Counted from the stretch's first letter, positions 1 through 7,664 are shown. The stretch is DNA of 32,568 nucleotides from Actinomycetes bacterium (GCA_023336815.1 JAMBLJ010000151.1:1-32568); one strand, 5' to 3'. The notes: generated by a model not told the origin, from the letters alone. Numbers and translations: made by a program.

Positions 1-521
1 CCGGTGCCGCCAACCAGGATCGGTATCTTGCCAAGCGGAGGTGGAGCCAGCGGGAATGACTCGAGCTGGTAATAGGTACCCTGGTAGCCTGGGGCTTCGG
101 GGTCGAACGCTGCGGTGACGTATGCGAGGCATTCCTCGAGCCGTTCAAATCGTTCCTTCATATCCGGGTATGCCAAGCCAAATACTTCGTGCTCACGATC
201 CATCCATCCCGTCCCGATACCGAGCGTGAAGCGACCCCCGGACATGCGATCCAACGTTACGGCCATCTTTGCGATCACAGCTGGGTGACGAAAAGTAATG
301 GGGGTGACGAGCATCACGAGATCGATGTCTTTGGTGTCGCGGGCGAGGCCGCCTAGCTGGACGAACGCGTCCGGCGCAGCAGTGGTCTTGGCCTCTTCAT
401 CCGTCAGGGCCATGAGATAGTGGTCTGGAAGTGCGAGCGCAACGAGCCCGCGCTCCTGTGCGAACGACGCTCCGTCGAGCAACTTCTGGTACGGCCCTGA
501 GACCTGTAGTGCATACTCCAT
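1..521 (-). CDS. LLM-class F420-dependent oxidoreductase, 3' part outside window
   Basis: Reading the minus strand from ATG at 521-519 gives about 173 residues with no stop before the window edge. The protein resembles luciferase-like monooxygenases that use reduced F420 or FMN: an early '...ERGLVALALPDHY' strand, then 'GRFTLGIGTGWMDREHEVFG', the hallmark loop of this family, and a later 'IPILVGG' strand. A GGAGG ribosome site lies 4 nt upstream of the ATG. The first half of the TIM barrel is present; the C-terminal part is lost at coordinate 1. It is divergent from the DUF2461 gene. Substrate cannot be told from sequence. F420 use is inferred from the family and the actinobacterial context; an FMN enzyme is the alternative. 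Confidence 0.88.
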   Translation of the reverse strand, partial: MEYALQVSGPYQKLLDGASFAQERGLVALALPDHYLMALTDEEAKTTAAPDAFVQLGGLARDTKDIDLVMLVTPITFRHPAVIAKMAVTLDRMSGGRFTLGIGTGWMDREHEVFGLAYPDMKERFERLEECLAYVTAAFDPEAPGYQGTYYQLESFPLAPPPLGKIPILVGGT

Positions 522-632
522 CGTGCCTCCGATCACGTCAATCGTAGGGCGACCACGTTCCGGTACGTGTGGCGGGGCGGTGGAATCTGTCGCTGTGTTG
601 ACGTAGGTTGGGGAGTGGAAGGAAGGTTCCTC

Positions 633-1328
633 ATGCGACAGTCATACTTCACCCCAGCCCTCTTCACGTTCCTTCGTGAGGTTGAGCAAAACAACAACAA
701 GCCGTGGTGGGACGAGAACAAGGATCGGTACATCCGGATCATTCGTGATCCCGCCAAGGAGTTCATTGCTGACTTCGAACCGCGCCTGCAGTCGATGTCT
801 GACCACTTCCTCGCTGACACCAGAACCAACGGCGGCTCACTGATGCGTCCGTACCGCGACACCCGTTTCAGCAAGGACAAGACGCCGTACAAGACGAACG
901 TCGGAATCCAGTTCCGTCACGAGATGGGGAAAGATGTCCATGCGCCTGGTTTTTACGTTCACCTCGAACCAGGAGCTTGTTTCGCTGGGATAGGTATTTG
1001 GCATCCGGAGCCAAAGGTCGCCCGTCAGATACGAGAGGCGATCTACCAAGATCCGGATGCGTGGAAGAAGGCCACGAAGTACAAGGCGTTCACGAACGTG
1101 TGGGCCCTTGATGTGGGTGAGGAAGACCGCTTGAAGCGCATTCCCAAGGAGTTCGATGATGGCTCTCCGTACGCAGATGACCTGCGCATGAAAAGTTTCA
1201 TCGCAGGACACAAGTTCACCCAGAAAGCGATCTCATCGCCCGAGTTCGATGCCGATCTTGCGAAGGTCTTCAAGGCAGGGTCTGCCTTCAACGCGTTCCT
1301 GTGCAACGCGATTGGCGTTCCGTACTGA
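633..1328 (+). CDS. DUF2461 (TIGR02453-type) domain protein
   Basis: A 231-residue soluble protein. I choose ATG 633 because a GGAAGG ribosome site lies just upstream and the protein then begins with the family-typical '(S)YFTPALFTFLREVEQNNNK'. The central 'MRPYRDTRFSKDKTPYKTNVGIQF' block and the 'GFYVHLEPG...FAGIGIW' block are the conserved core of this family, whose usual length is about 220 residues, so the gene is complete. An in-frame upstream ATG at 567 would add 22 residues without family similarity. The molecular function of DUF2461 proteins is not established. The gene stands alone between a divergent LLM oxidoreductase and a convergent TetR regulator. Confidence 0.9.
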   Translation: MRQSYFTPALFTFLREVEQNNNKPWWDENKDRYIRIIRDPAKEFIADFEPRLQSMSDHFLADTRTNGGSLMRPYRDTRFSKDKTPYKTNVGIQFRHEMGKDVHAPGFYVHLEPGACFAGIGIWHPEPKVARQIREAIYQDPDAWKKATKYKAFTNVWALDVGEEDRLKRIPKEFDDGSPYADDLRMKSFIAGHKFTQKAISSPEFDADLAKVFKAGSAFNAFLCNAIGVPY

Positions 1329-1349
1329 TCCGCCCTCAGCTCGTGAGCG

Positions 1350-1904
1350 CTACTTGAGACGTTCGGCTGCGAGCAGGGCGTACTTGTCGAACTCGAACTC
1401 CGGTTCGAGTGACCAGCGAAACGCGAGACCATCGAGTGCTCCGAGAAGAAGCTCCGCCTTCACCGTTGCTTCGTCCCTCCCGAGGTGTGTGTCGGATCTC
1501 GCCATCGCATCAGCGAACCGTTCGACCCGTCGCAGATGGTGACGTAGGAACCGTCGGCTGGCGCTCTCGCCCGTGGAGTCACCGTTGAGGGCCGCGACCA
1601 CGTACACACGAGCGAGTTGAGGCTCCTCGGAGAAGAAGCGGATGTAGGCGCGAACGAGATCGTCAACGCTATCGGTTCCTGCTCCGTCGGGATCAGGATC
1701 CACGGCTTCGATCGATTCACGTACCACCCGTAGGATCGCCTCTTCCTTTGAATCGAAGAGGTTGTAGAAACTACCTGAGCGGACCTCTGCACGTTCGCAG
1801 ATCGATTTGAGCGTCGTGGCTTCAAGACCACCCTCGGCAAGCAATGAACGTGTTGCATCGATGATCTTCGCCTCAGTCTGGAGACCGACCTGGTACCTCG
1901 CCAC
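1350..1904 (-). CDS. TetR/AcrR-family transcriptional regulator, probable repressor of the divergent acyl-CoA dehydrogenase
   Basis: A 184-residue protein from GTG 1904, preceded by an AGAAGGA ribosome site; an upstream ATG at 1958 would add an unrelated leader running into the operator region. The N-terminal ~55 residues form a TetR DNA-binding domain: '(I)IDATRSLLAEGGLEATTLK', then recognition helix 'AEVRSGSFYNLFDSKEEAI'. The C-terminal ~120 residues are a helical ligand-binding domain. It is divergent from a FadE5-like acyl-CoA dehydrogenase, and the spacer carries several inverted repeats of TGAGTG that overlap possible -10 boxes on both strands. From that I infer autoregulation and control of fatty-acid oxidation by an acyl-CoA ligand, as for other TetR regulators of beta-oxidation. 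The ligand itself is a guess. Confidence 0.92.
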   Translation of the reverse strand: MARYQVGLQTEAKIIDATRSLLAEGGLEATTLKSICERAEVRSGSFYNLFDSKEEAILRVVRESIEAVDPDPDGAGTDSVDDLVRAYIRFFSEEPQLARVYVVAALNGDSTGESASRRFLRHHLRRVERFADAMARSDTHLGRDEATVKAELLLGALDGLAFRWSLEPEFEFDKYALLAAERLK

Positions 1905-1951
1905 GCTTTCCTTCTCTCGCCATTCGCATCGTACGCACCACGAAGTGTAGG

Positions 1952-1993
1952 CACTCAATTATGAGTGAACACTCAAACTTGGGTGTATACTCA
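1952..1993. promoter_or_regulatory. Operator ladder of TGAGTG inverted repeats between tetR and acyl-CoA dehydrogenase
   Basis: A perfect dyad TGAGTG-aa-CACTCA lies at 1962-1975. Exactly 18 bp to the right is an imperfect copy, TGGGTG-ta-TACTCA (1980-1993). An extra half-site CACTCA lies at 1952-1957, where a third copy on the same 18-bp register would have its right arm. Half-site centres therefore step 10, 8, 10, 8 bp. The right dyad covers TATACT (1986-1991), a possible -10 for the dehydrogenase. The left part covers CATAAT on the minus strand (1963-1958), a possible -10 for the regulator. Binding by the adjacent TetR protein is inferred. Confidence 0.75.
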
Positions 1994-2064
1994 AATTACG
2001 TCGGAGTTTCGACAGAACGTGGTTCCCCGCGTATCTGTCCTGGTTGCGTGATACGAGGTGGAAT

Positions 2065-3867
2065 ATGAGTCACTACAAAACGAATCTCAGGGACATCGAA
2101 TTCAATCTGTTCGAGTTCCTCAAGGTCGGCGACTGGTACGGGACAGCACCGTTCGACGCGTTCGACGTCGACACAGCGGGTGATGCCCTCCGCGAGGTCG
2201 AACGACTTGCTCGCGAGGACTTCGCTGAGAGTTTCGTCGATGCCGATCGGGCAGGTCTTGAACTTGTCGATGGCGAGGTCGCCCTTCCCGACAGCGTGAA
2301 GAAGAGTCTCGACGCTCTCTATGACGGGGGATGGCATCTTCTAGGAATCGAACAGGACCTCGGTGGATTCGGTGCGCCGGATTCCTTGCGTTGGGCGACC
2401 GGCGAGTTTTTCATCGGTGCCAACCCAGCTGTATTCCTATATGCCTCGGGAGGGTTGATGGCGAAGGTCATCGCTACGGTTGGCACCGAGGAGCAGAAGA
2501 ACACCTGGGCGCAGTGGATCGTCGACAAGCGGTGGGGCGCCACCATGGTTCTGACGGAACCGGACGCAGGCTCCGACGTCGGAGCTGGCACCTCAAAGGC
2601 GATTCACGTCGAGGGCAACACCTACCACCTCGAAGGTGTGAAGCGCTTCATCACTTCCGGAGAGAGCGACTACTTCGACAACATCGTCCACCTCGTCCTC
2701 GCACGACGCGAGGGAGGCGAGGTCGGTACCAAGGGTCTCTCCATGTTCATCGTCCCGAAGTACCTCGTGAACCCCGACGGATCGCTTGCTGAGCGCAACG
2801 GGATCCATGCAACGAACATCGAACACAAGATGGGTATCAAGGGTTCTTCTACGGTCGAGCTCTCCATGGGTGTCGACGAACCCTGTGTCGGCTACCTCGT
2901 GGGCGACGTGCACGAGGGCATCCGTCAGATGTTCCACGTGATCGAGGACGCACGCATGATGATCGGCGTCAAGTCCGCAGGGACGCTCTCGACTGGCTAC
3001 CTGAACGCTCTTGAGTACGCAAAGGAGCGTGTGCAGTCCGCTGACATGACGGCGATGATGGACAAGACGGCACCACGTGTCGAGATCATCAAGCACCCTG
3101 ACGTGCGGCGCATGCTGATGCTCCAGAAGTCGTATGCAGAGGGCCTCCGTGCCTTGTGGATGTACACCGCCATGACCCTTGACAGGATGAAACTCGATCC
3201 TGACGATCTCTACTGGGCAAAGCTGAACGACCTGCTGCTTCCGATGGTGAAAGGGTATTCGTCGGAGAAGGCGTACGAACTCCTCGCCACGTCTCTCCAG
3301 GTATACGGAGGCTCCGGGTTCACCCAGGACTATCCGATCGAGCAGTACATCCGGGATGCGAAGATCGACACGTTGTACGAAGGCACAACGGCGATCCAGG
3401 CACTCGACCTGTTCTTCCGCAAGATCGCACGAGACCAGGGCCAGACACTCACCCGTTTGGCCGAAGAGGTCCTCGAGTACGTCAAAGGCGGCTCGGAAGA
3501 GTTCGCAACAGAACGAGCTGCCCTTGGCGCTGCTCTCGAACAGGTGCAGGCACACATCGGAGCCCTCGTCGGCTACTCGATGGCATCGATGGCGAACCCT
3601 GAGGAGATCTACAAGGTCGGACTCAACACGAACATGCTCCTGAGAAGCCTTTCCCAGGTGGTCATCGCATGGCTCTTGTTGCAGCACGCCGAAGTTGCGT
3701 CGGCAGGTATGTCGGATGCAAGCGGGGATGATCAGGCGTTCTACACCGGAAAGATCGCATCGGCACGGTTCTTCGTGCGAGAGGCACTTCCCAAGATCGC
3801 ATCTCGCACAGCTGAAGCTCAGGCCGAGGACGGTGCGATCATGGCCATCCCAGAGGATGCGTTCTAG
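2065..3867 (+). CDS. Acyl-CoA dehydrogenase, FadE5-like (600 aa)
   Basis: Flavoprotein that oxidises acyl-CoA to enoyl-CoA in beta-oxidation and passes electrons to ETF. I choose ATG 2065 because GAGGTGG lies just upstream and the protein then opens 'MSHYKTNLRDIEFNLFEF', the opening I know from mycobacterial FadE5-type enzymes. The 600-residue length fits the long acyl-CoA dehydrogenase class with an extra N-terminal segment and an added C-terminal helical domain. Visible marks are 'LTEPDAGSDVG' (FAD/substrate loop, near residue 170), 'YGGSGFTQDYPIEQYIRDAKI', and 'TLYEGTTAIQ', where Glu439 is the expected catalytic base. Chain-length preference is unknown; FadE5 enzymes are broad. The divergent TetR regulator and operator ladder suggest induction by acyl-CoA. 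Confidence 0.95.
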   Translation: MSHYKTNLRDIEFNLFEFLKVGDWYGTAPFDAFDVDTAGDALREVERLAREDFAESFVDADRAGLELVDGEVALPDSVKKSLDALYDGGWHLLGIEQDLGGFGAPDSLRWATGEFFIGANPAVFLYASGGLMAKVIATVGTEEQKNTWAQWIVDKRWGATMVLTEPDAGSDVGAGTSKAIHVEGNTYHLEGVKRFITSGESDYFDNIVHLVLARREGGEVGTKGLSMFIVPKYLVNPDGSLAERNGIHATNIEHKMGIKGSSTVELSMGVDEPCVGYLVGDVHEGIRQMFHVIEDARMMIGVKSAGTLSTGYLNALEYAKERVQSADMTAMMDKTAPRVEIIKHPDVRRMLMLQKSYAEGLRALWMYTAMTLDRMKLDPDDLYWAKLNDLLLPMVKGYSSEKAYELLATSLQVYGGSGFTQDYPIEQYIRDAKIDTLYEGTTAIQALDLFFRKIARDQGQTLTRLAEEVLEYVKGGSEEFATERAALGAALEQVQAHIGALVGYSMASMANPEEIYKVGLNTNMLLRSLSQVVIAWLLLQHAEVASAGMSDASGDDQAFYTGKIASARFFVREALPKIASRTAEAQAEDGAIMAIPEDAF

Positions 3868-3890
3868 AAGAAGCATTCAGACGACAGACC

Positions 3891-3918
3891 GGAGTTGCGT
3901 AGCAACTCCCAAGGAACG
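3891..3918 (+). repeat. Dispersed palindromic repeat, copy 1
   Basis: A perfect 8-bp stem GGAGTTGC / GCAACTCC with loop GTA (3891-3909) is followed by CAAGGAACG. The same 28 bp occur on the opposite strand at 32409-32436 with a single difference, in the loop (GTA versus GGA). The hairpin starts 24 nt after the stop of the acyl-CoA dehydrogenase, so it may also act as a terminator, but it has no U tract. Conservation of the flank outside the stem marks it as a repeat family and not only a local hairpin. Confidence 0.75.
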
Positions 3919-4007
3919 GGTCGGTGCACAGTCGACAGTTCACCGTCGGAGCGGAGAACGGAGAGATTGCTGTTGGCGGCTGGTAGGTGCTCTTTCGTCT
4001 TCTTGCC

Positions 4008-4035
4008 GGTAAACGGTAAATGGTAAACGGCGAAC
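4008..4035 (+). repeat. Four tandem heptamers, GGTAAAC-type
   Basis: The units read GGTAAAC, GGTAAAT, GGTAAAC and GGCGAAC, in perfect 7-bp register. The first three differ at one base and the fourth at two. The array sits about 56 bp before the nitroreductase -10 box. It could be a regulatory iteron or a slippage-prone microsatellite. No other copies were noticed in the window. Confidence 0.6.
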
Positions 4036-4090
4036 GCCGTCGGCGATCGGACCGACTCGCTATTCCGGCTTCTCGTGACGATGGTGGGTC

Positions 4091-4096
4091 TACTGT
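4091..4096 (+). promoter_or_regulatory. Leaderless-type -10 box of the nitroreductase gene
   Basis: TACTGT lies 6 nt before the ATG at 4103, and there is no purine-rich ribosome site between them. A transcript starting 6-7 nt after this box would begin at or next to the start codon. Confidence 0.45.
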
Positions 4097-4102
4097 GGGC
4101 GC

Positions 4103-4600
4103 ATGAGCGATACCTATGAGTCCATCCTCAAGCTGCGCGCGATCCGGGATTTTGAGGATCGACCGATACCCGAAGAGCAACTCGAGGCGGTGCTCAAGGC
4201 CGCACAATGGACAGGATCGTCCAAGAACCGTCAGAACTGGGCCTTCGTCGTCGTCGACGATGCCCGGCAAAAGGACCGTTTGACGAAGGCCGGGGATTTC
4301 ACGACCCCCATCGCCCATGCTCCGGTGGCGATCTGTTTGGTCGAGGAACCCGAGGGGTATGAATTCGATACGGGGCGTCTCGCCCAGAACATCATGCTTG
4401 CCGCGGACGCCATTGGACTGGCCACGTGCCCCATCACGTTGCACAGGGACGAGATAGCCGCTGACGTTCTCAAGCTTCCCGAGGGTCGGCGATGTCGGTA
4501 TGCGATCGCGATCGGATACGCCGCTCCAACGGCTGGAGCCGCCAGGTTCGGAGGACGAAAGTCGCTGAATGAGCTCGTTCATCGCAATCACTATTCGTGA
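4103..4600 (+). CDS. Nitroreductase-family flavoprotein
   Basis: A 165-residue protein of the NAD(P)H-dependent FMN nitroreductase fold. The N-terminus 'ILKLRAIRDFEDRPIPEEQLEAVLKAA' and the following 'SSKNRQNWAFVVV' match the FMN-binding region of the family. Later 'LAQNIMLAADAIGLATCPI' is the helix that packs against the flavin, and the C-terminal 'AIAIGYAAP' strand is typical. The length is slightly short for the family but both ends are present. Electron acceptor is unknown; members reduce nitroaromatics, quinones or flavins. The start at 4103 has no ribosome site, only a -10-like TACTGT 6 nt upstream. The downstream small membrane protein follows after 32 nt and may be cotranscribed. Confidence 0.92.
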   Translation: MSDTYESILKLRAIRDFEDRPIPEEQLEAVLKAAQWTGSSKNRQNWAFVVVDDARQKDRLTKAGDFTTPIAHAPVAICLVEEPEGYEFDTGRLAQNIMLAADAIGLATCPITLHRDEIAADVLKLPEGRRCRYAIAIGYAAPTAGAARFGGRKSLNELVHRNHYS

Positions 4601-4632
4601 CACAGCCGCGGTTCGCATAGCGAGGGTCTGAA

Positions 4633-4896
4633 GTGATCCCAACCGTGCTCGTGATCGGTGTCGGGTTCGGCTTCATCTACGGGGTGACCCGAAAGACGTG
4701 GATCATCAACGCAGGAGCGATAGCGGCCGTCGTCGGATGGCTGGTGCTTGTTCTCTTGTTCGGCGATTCGGGTTCGGGTCCCGTGATCGTTCTCGGTGCG
4801 ACGGTCGTGGCGCTTCTCAATTATGCCGTAGCAGCGCTCATCGGGTGGAGTGGGGTCATCGTGCTTCGATATATGTTCGGCATGACGAGTGAGTAG
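4633..4896 (+). CDS. Small hypothetical membrane protein, three TM helices
   Basis: An 87-residue, strongly hydrophobic protein from GTG 4633. Three membrane segments can be drawn: residues about 2-16, 24-42 (ending '(L)VLVLLFGDSG') and 48-80. I do not recognise a family. Support for it being real is the consistent hydrophobic pattern, its position 32 nt after the nitroreductase in the same direction, and its stop only 3 nt from the convergent PPOX gene, as expected in this compact genome. Ribosome-site support is weak. An overlapping frame (4698-4892) has no such hydrophobic pattern and is not favoured. Confidence 0.6.
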   Translation: MIPTVLVIGVGFGFIYGVTRKTWIINAGAIAAVVGWLVLVLLFGDSGSGPVIVLGATVVALLNYAVAALIGWSGVIVLRYMFGMTSE

Positions 4897-4899
4897 AGG

Positions 4900-5445
4900 T
4901 CACAGTGTGTCGATCGCTGGCAAGCCATCGATGCTGGTCCCGTTCCTTTCGCACCAATACATCGTGATTTCCTCATCTGACCGTTGGTCGGCCCAGGAGT
5001 CGAGTCGCGTTCGGTCCGCCGAGAAGTCCATGAGGGGCACTGAGTAGCCGCAGGAATCTTGCACACGATCGATCTTGACCGTGATCAATGCACGTACCGC
5101 CCGTCGATGAGGGAAGAGGTTCGTGAGTTCGTTGAACAGGTCCGACCCTGGAAGGTTGACCGTCCCCGTTCCGTAGAGGCGGACGATCCGCGGTGGCCCC
5201 TCGAATGCGCAGAACATGAACGTGATCCGACCGTTCTCCCTGAGGTGGGCGATCGTCTCTGCGGCGCTCCCTGTGAGGTCAAGGTACCCCACCTGTTGTG
5301 GCCCCAGGATTCTGAACGAGTCGAGTCCCTTTGGTGACACGTTGACGTGCCCACCTTGAGCAGGAGCGGTCGAGACGAAGAACATGTGCTGCTGGCTGAT
5401 CCAGCGATTCGTTGCGTCATCAATGTTGTCTCGTACCCGTCCCAT
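4900..5445 (-). CDS. Pyridoxamine 5'-phosphate oxidase-fold (PPOX) family protein
   Basis: A 181-residue protein. I start it at ATG 5445, because 'MGRVRDNIDDATNRWISQQHMFFVSTAP' matches the usual N-terminus of this actinobacterial PPOX family; the frame stays open to 5709, but that extension would run inside the divergent murI gene. Family marks are 'GHVNVSPKGLDSFRILGPQQVGYLD', 'RITFMFCAF(E)G' and 'PRIVRLYGTG', the split-barrel flavin or F420-binding strands. The C-terminal 'DRVQDSCGYSVPLMDF' is also conserved in the family. Function is not known; members bind FMN, F420 or haem. It converges on the small membrane protein with a 3-nt gap and is divergent from murI across 53 bp. Confidence 0.9.
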   Translation of the reverse strand: MGRVRDNIDDATNRWISQQHMFFVSTAPAQGGHVNVSPKGLDSFRILGPQQVGYLDLTGSAAETIAHLRENGRITFMFCAFEGPPRIVRLYGTGTVNLPGSDLFNELTNLFPHRRAVRALITVKIDRVQDSCGYSVPLMDFSADRTRLDSWADQRSDEEITMYWCERNGTSIDGLPAIDTL

Positions 5446-5498
5446 GGCGGCAGGGTACTTCCGGTGATGAGGCACGATCACCGTATCATCGCTCGGAT

Positions 5499-6800
5499 AT
5501 GGTGGCGATAGCGATATTCGATTCGGGGATCGGCGGGACAACGGTTCTTGATGCCGTTCGTGAGCGCGCACCGTGGGTTGATCTTGTCTATGTGGCAGAC
5601 CACGCTTTCGGACCCTATGGCGAACGGTCACTCGAGGAAGTTCGAGCACGCACGGAACTGCTCGCCCGCTATCTCGAATCCGCAGGAGTCGCGATCGTCG
5701 TGATCGCATGCAACTCGGCCTCGGCAGCGGCGCTCAGCTACCTGAGGACGACCCTGCCAGATGTGACGTTCGTCGGTATGGAACCCGCGGTGAAGCCAGC
5801 GGTTGCAGAGACGAAGAGCGGCGTCATAGCCGTGCTTGCAACCGGTGCAACCTTCCAAGGCGAACTCTTTCGTTCTCTCGTAGGTGAACACGCCGATGGT
5901 GTCGAGGTCGTGGAGCAGGCGTGTCCCGGCCTTGCCGCGGCGATCGAATCGGGATCGTCGGTCGACGCGATACTTGACGAGTTCATCCCTCCAATCGTGG
6001 CACGTGGCGCGGATGTTGTTGTGCTCGGCTGCACCCACTATCCGCATGTTCGTGATGACATCGCGAGGAGACTGCCGCCAAACGTCTTAGTCGTGGATCC
6101 TTCATCTGCTGTGGCGAAACGCGTGATCGACGTCGCCCACGGTCTCGAGGTCGATCTTCATGGGTCAGGATTTGTTGACTATTGGACGACGAACGGGTCG
6201 GAGGAACCATCTTCCCGCTACCCGTGGAAGTCGATCGACATCGACAGGGACGCATCAGCCGCTATTCGGGTCAACGATACGACGGTCAGCTGTCTGACCG
6301 GTGATCTCACCAAGATGACCGTTGATGCGATCGTCAACGCAGCCAACGTCGAGCTACAACACGGCGGAGGTATCGCACTCGCGATCGCACACGCTGGTGG
6401 CGACGAGATAGATGACGAATCGCGGGAGTGGATCTCTACGTACGGTCCGCTCGAACCCGGCGTCTCTGCACTCACCTCGGCTGGCAAGATGCCTTCGTCA
6501 TACGTGGTCCACGTTGCAGGTCCCATCTTCCAACAACACCAGGACAACGAGGCGCTGCTCGCCGCAGCAGTCATCGCCGCGCTTGACATGGCCGCCGAGA
6601 TAGAGATCCACACGGTTGCAATACCTGCGATTTCGGCAGGGATATACGGCTACCCGCCTTCTGATGCCGCCGTCGTCATCGTCGACAGCGTCGCGAGTTT
6701 CCTCTTCGATCAAGATTCAACGATCACCAGTGTCAGACTCGTGGGGTTCACCGACGAGATGACCATGCTGTTCTCCCTGGCTATCCGGCAGCTCCGGTAA
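5499..6800 (+). CDS. murI: Glutamate racemase fused to a C-terminal macro domain
   Basis: A 433-residue protein. Residues 1 to about 245 are glutamate racemase, which makes D-glutamate for peptidoglycan in the cytosol: 'FDSGIGG' near residue 7, catalytic 'ACNSASA' with Cys71, 'GMEPAVKPA', and 'LGCTHYPH' with Cys178 and His180. The expected catalytic set appears complete. After a short linker, residues about 258-433 form a macro domain: 'VDAIVNAAN', 'LQHGGGIALAIAHAGG' (ADP-ribose loop), 'VVHVAGPIF' and 'AIPAISAGIYGYP'. Racemases usually end near residue 265, so the second half is a true added domain in one uninterrupted frame. The joint function is unknown. Start is ATG 5499, with TATCAT 9 nt upstream. 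proC follows after 39 nt. Confidence 0.93.
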   Translation: MVAIAIFDSGIGGTTVLDAVRERAPWVDLVYVADHAFGPYGERSLEEVRARTELLARYLESAGVAIVVIACNSASAAALSYLRTTLPDVTFVGMEPAVKPAVAETKSGVIAVLATGATFQGELFRSLVGEHADGVEVVEQACPGLAAAIESGSSVDAILDEFIPPIVARGADVVVLGCTHYPHVRDDIARRLPPNVLVVDPSSAVAKRVIDVAHGLEVDLHGSGFVDYWTTNGSEEPSSRYPWKSIDIDRDASAAIRVNDTTVSCLTGDLTKMTVDAIVNAANVELQHGGGIALAIAHAGGDEIDDESREWISTYGPLEPGVSALTSAGKMPSSYVVHVAGPIFQQHQDNEALLAAAVIAALDMAAEIEIHTVAIPAISAGIYGYPPSDAAVVIVDSVASFLFDQDSTITSVRLVGFTDEMTMLFSLAIRQLR

Positions 6801-6839
6801 CTCATCTGTCGCTCGACGCGATTGCGATATCCTCTGGAG

Positions 6840-7655
6840 ATGGACAAACCAACTGTTGCGATCCTCGGTGCAGGGTCGATGGGAGAGATCTTCGCCTCTG
6901 GTCTTCTGCGAGCCGGGTGGGATCGATCCGAGATAGCGCTCGTCACTCGACGACCGGAACGTGCGCGAGAACTCGAATACATCACAGGGATCACCACCAC
7001 GATGTCGCTCACCGAGGGCGCGAGAGGTCGAAACATCGTCATGATCGCTGTCAAACCAAAGGATGTCAGAGCTGTCCTTGAAGAGGTCGATCAGGTTCTC
7101 AAGGAGGATCAGACCGTCATATCGATCGTCGCAGGTGTCCCGATTGCGGTGTTCGAAGATGCTCTTCCTGGTGTGCCGATCATCAGGGCGATGCCGAACA
7201 CACCTTCGGCCGTTGACCTCGGCATGACCGCGTACACCTCCGGTTCCACAGCGACGGACGAGGATGTCGAGAAGGCGTCCGCGGTGCTTGGTGCAGTCGG
7301 TGACACGCTGAAACTCTCAGAGGATCTTCTCGATGCTGTGACAGCGGTCTCGGGGACGGGGCCTGCTTACGTGTTTCTCCTTGCCGAGTCCATGATCGAG
7401 GCAGCGATCCGTGAAGGCCTCCCTCACCATGCTGCAGAGAAGCTGGTCCACCAGACCTTGCGGGGGGCTGGGGCGCTCCTTGCCGCATCGGAGAAGTCGG
7501 CATTTCGGTTGCGCGGGGAGGTCACCTCGCCGGGTGGCACGACGGCGGCTGCGATGCACACCCTTGAGGAAGGTGGATTCAGGGCACTGATCCAGGATGC
7601 GATCCAGTCGGCCGCGCACAGGTCAAGAGAGCTTGGTGAGCGAGCATCGGAGTGA
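6840..7655 (+). CDS. proC: Pyrroline-5-carboxylate reductase
   Basis: A 271-residue enzyme of the last step of proline synthesis, reducing pyrroline-5-carboxylate with NAD(P)H. The N-terminal Rossmann motif is 'VAILGAGSMGEIFASGLLRAGW'. 'MIAVKPKDVRAVLEEV', '(I)RAMPNTPSAVDLGMTAY' and 'TAVSGTGPAYVFLLAESM' are family signatures, and 'LRGEVTSPGGTTAAAMHTLEEGGFRALIQDAI' forms the conserved dimer and active-site helix region. ATG 6840 is chosen over an in-frame ATG at 6822 because GGAG abuts it and it begins the family-typical protein. It follows murI by 39 nt in the same direction and is probably cotranscribed, although the two pathways share only glutamate as a precursor. Confidence 0.96.
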   Translation: MDKPTVAILGAGSMGEIFASGLLRAGWDRSEIALVTRRPERARELEYITGITTTMSLTEGARGRNIVMIAVKPKDVRAVLEEVDQVLKEDQTVISIVAGVPIAVFEDALPGVPIIRAMPNTPSAVDLGMTAYTSGSTATDEDVEKASAVLGAVGDTLKLSEDLLDAVTAVSGTGPAYVFLLAESMIEAAIREGLPHHAAEKLVHQTLRGAGALLAASEKSAFRLRGEVTSPGGTTAAAMHTLEEGGFRALIQDAIQSAAHRSRELGERASE

Positions 7656-7664
7656 TCCTTCGGT

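Larger units (their letters stand above)
3868..4102. other. 235-bp spacer with dispersed repeat and heptamer tandem
   Basis: No credible coding region is seen on either strand. The spacer contains a palindromic 28-bp element (3891-3918) that recurs inverted at the far right of the window and a 7-bp tandem at 4008-4035. The bases between them show no strong structure that I could find by eye. The leaderless-type -10 for the nitroreductase is at its right end. It is the longest gap between complete genes in the window. Confidence 0.6.

Noticed and set aside
2593-3876. 427-codon open frame on the minus strand
   Set aside because: It lies wholly within the FadE5-like gene, has a composition rich in His, Cys and Arg typical of an antisense shadow, and shows no family motif.
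5446-5709. Upstream extension of the PPOX gene
   Set aside because: It runs antisense inside murI and is not similar to the family; the recognised N-terminus begins at ATG 5445.
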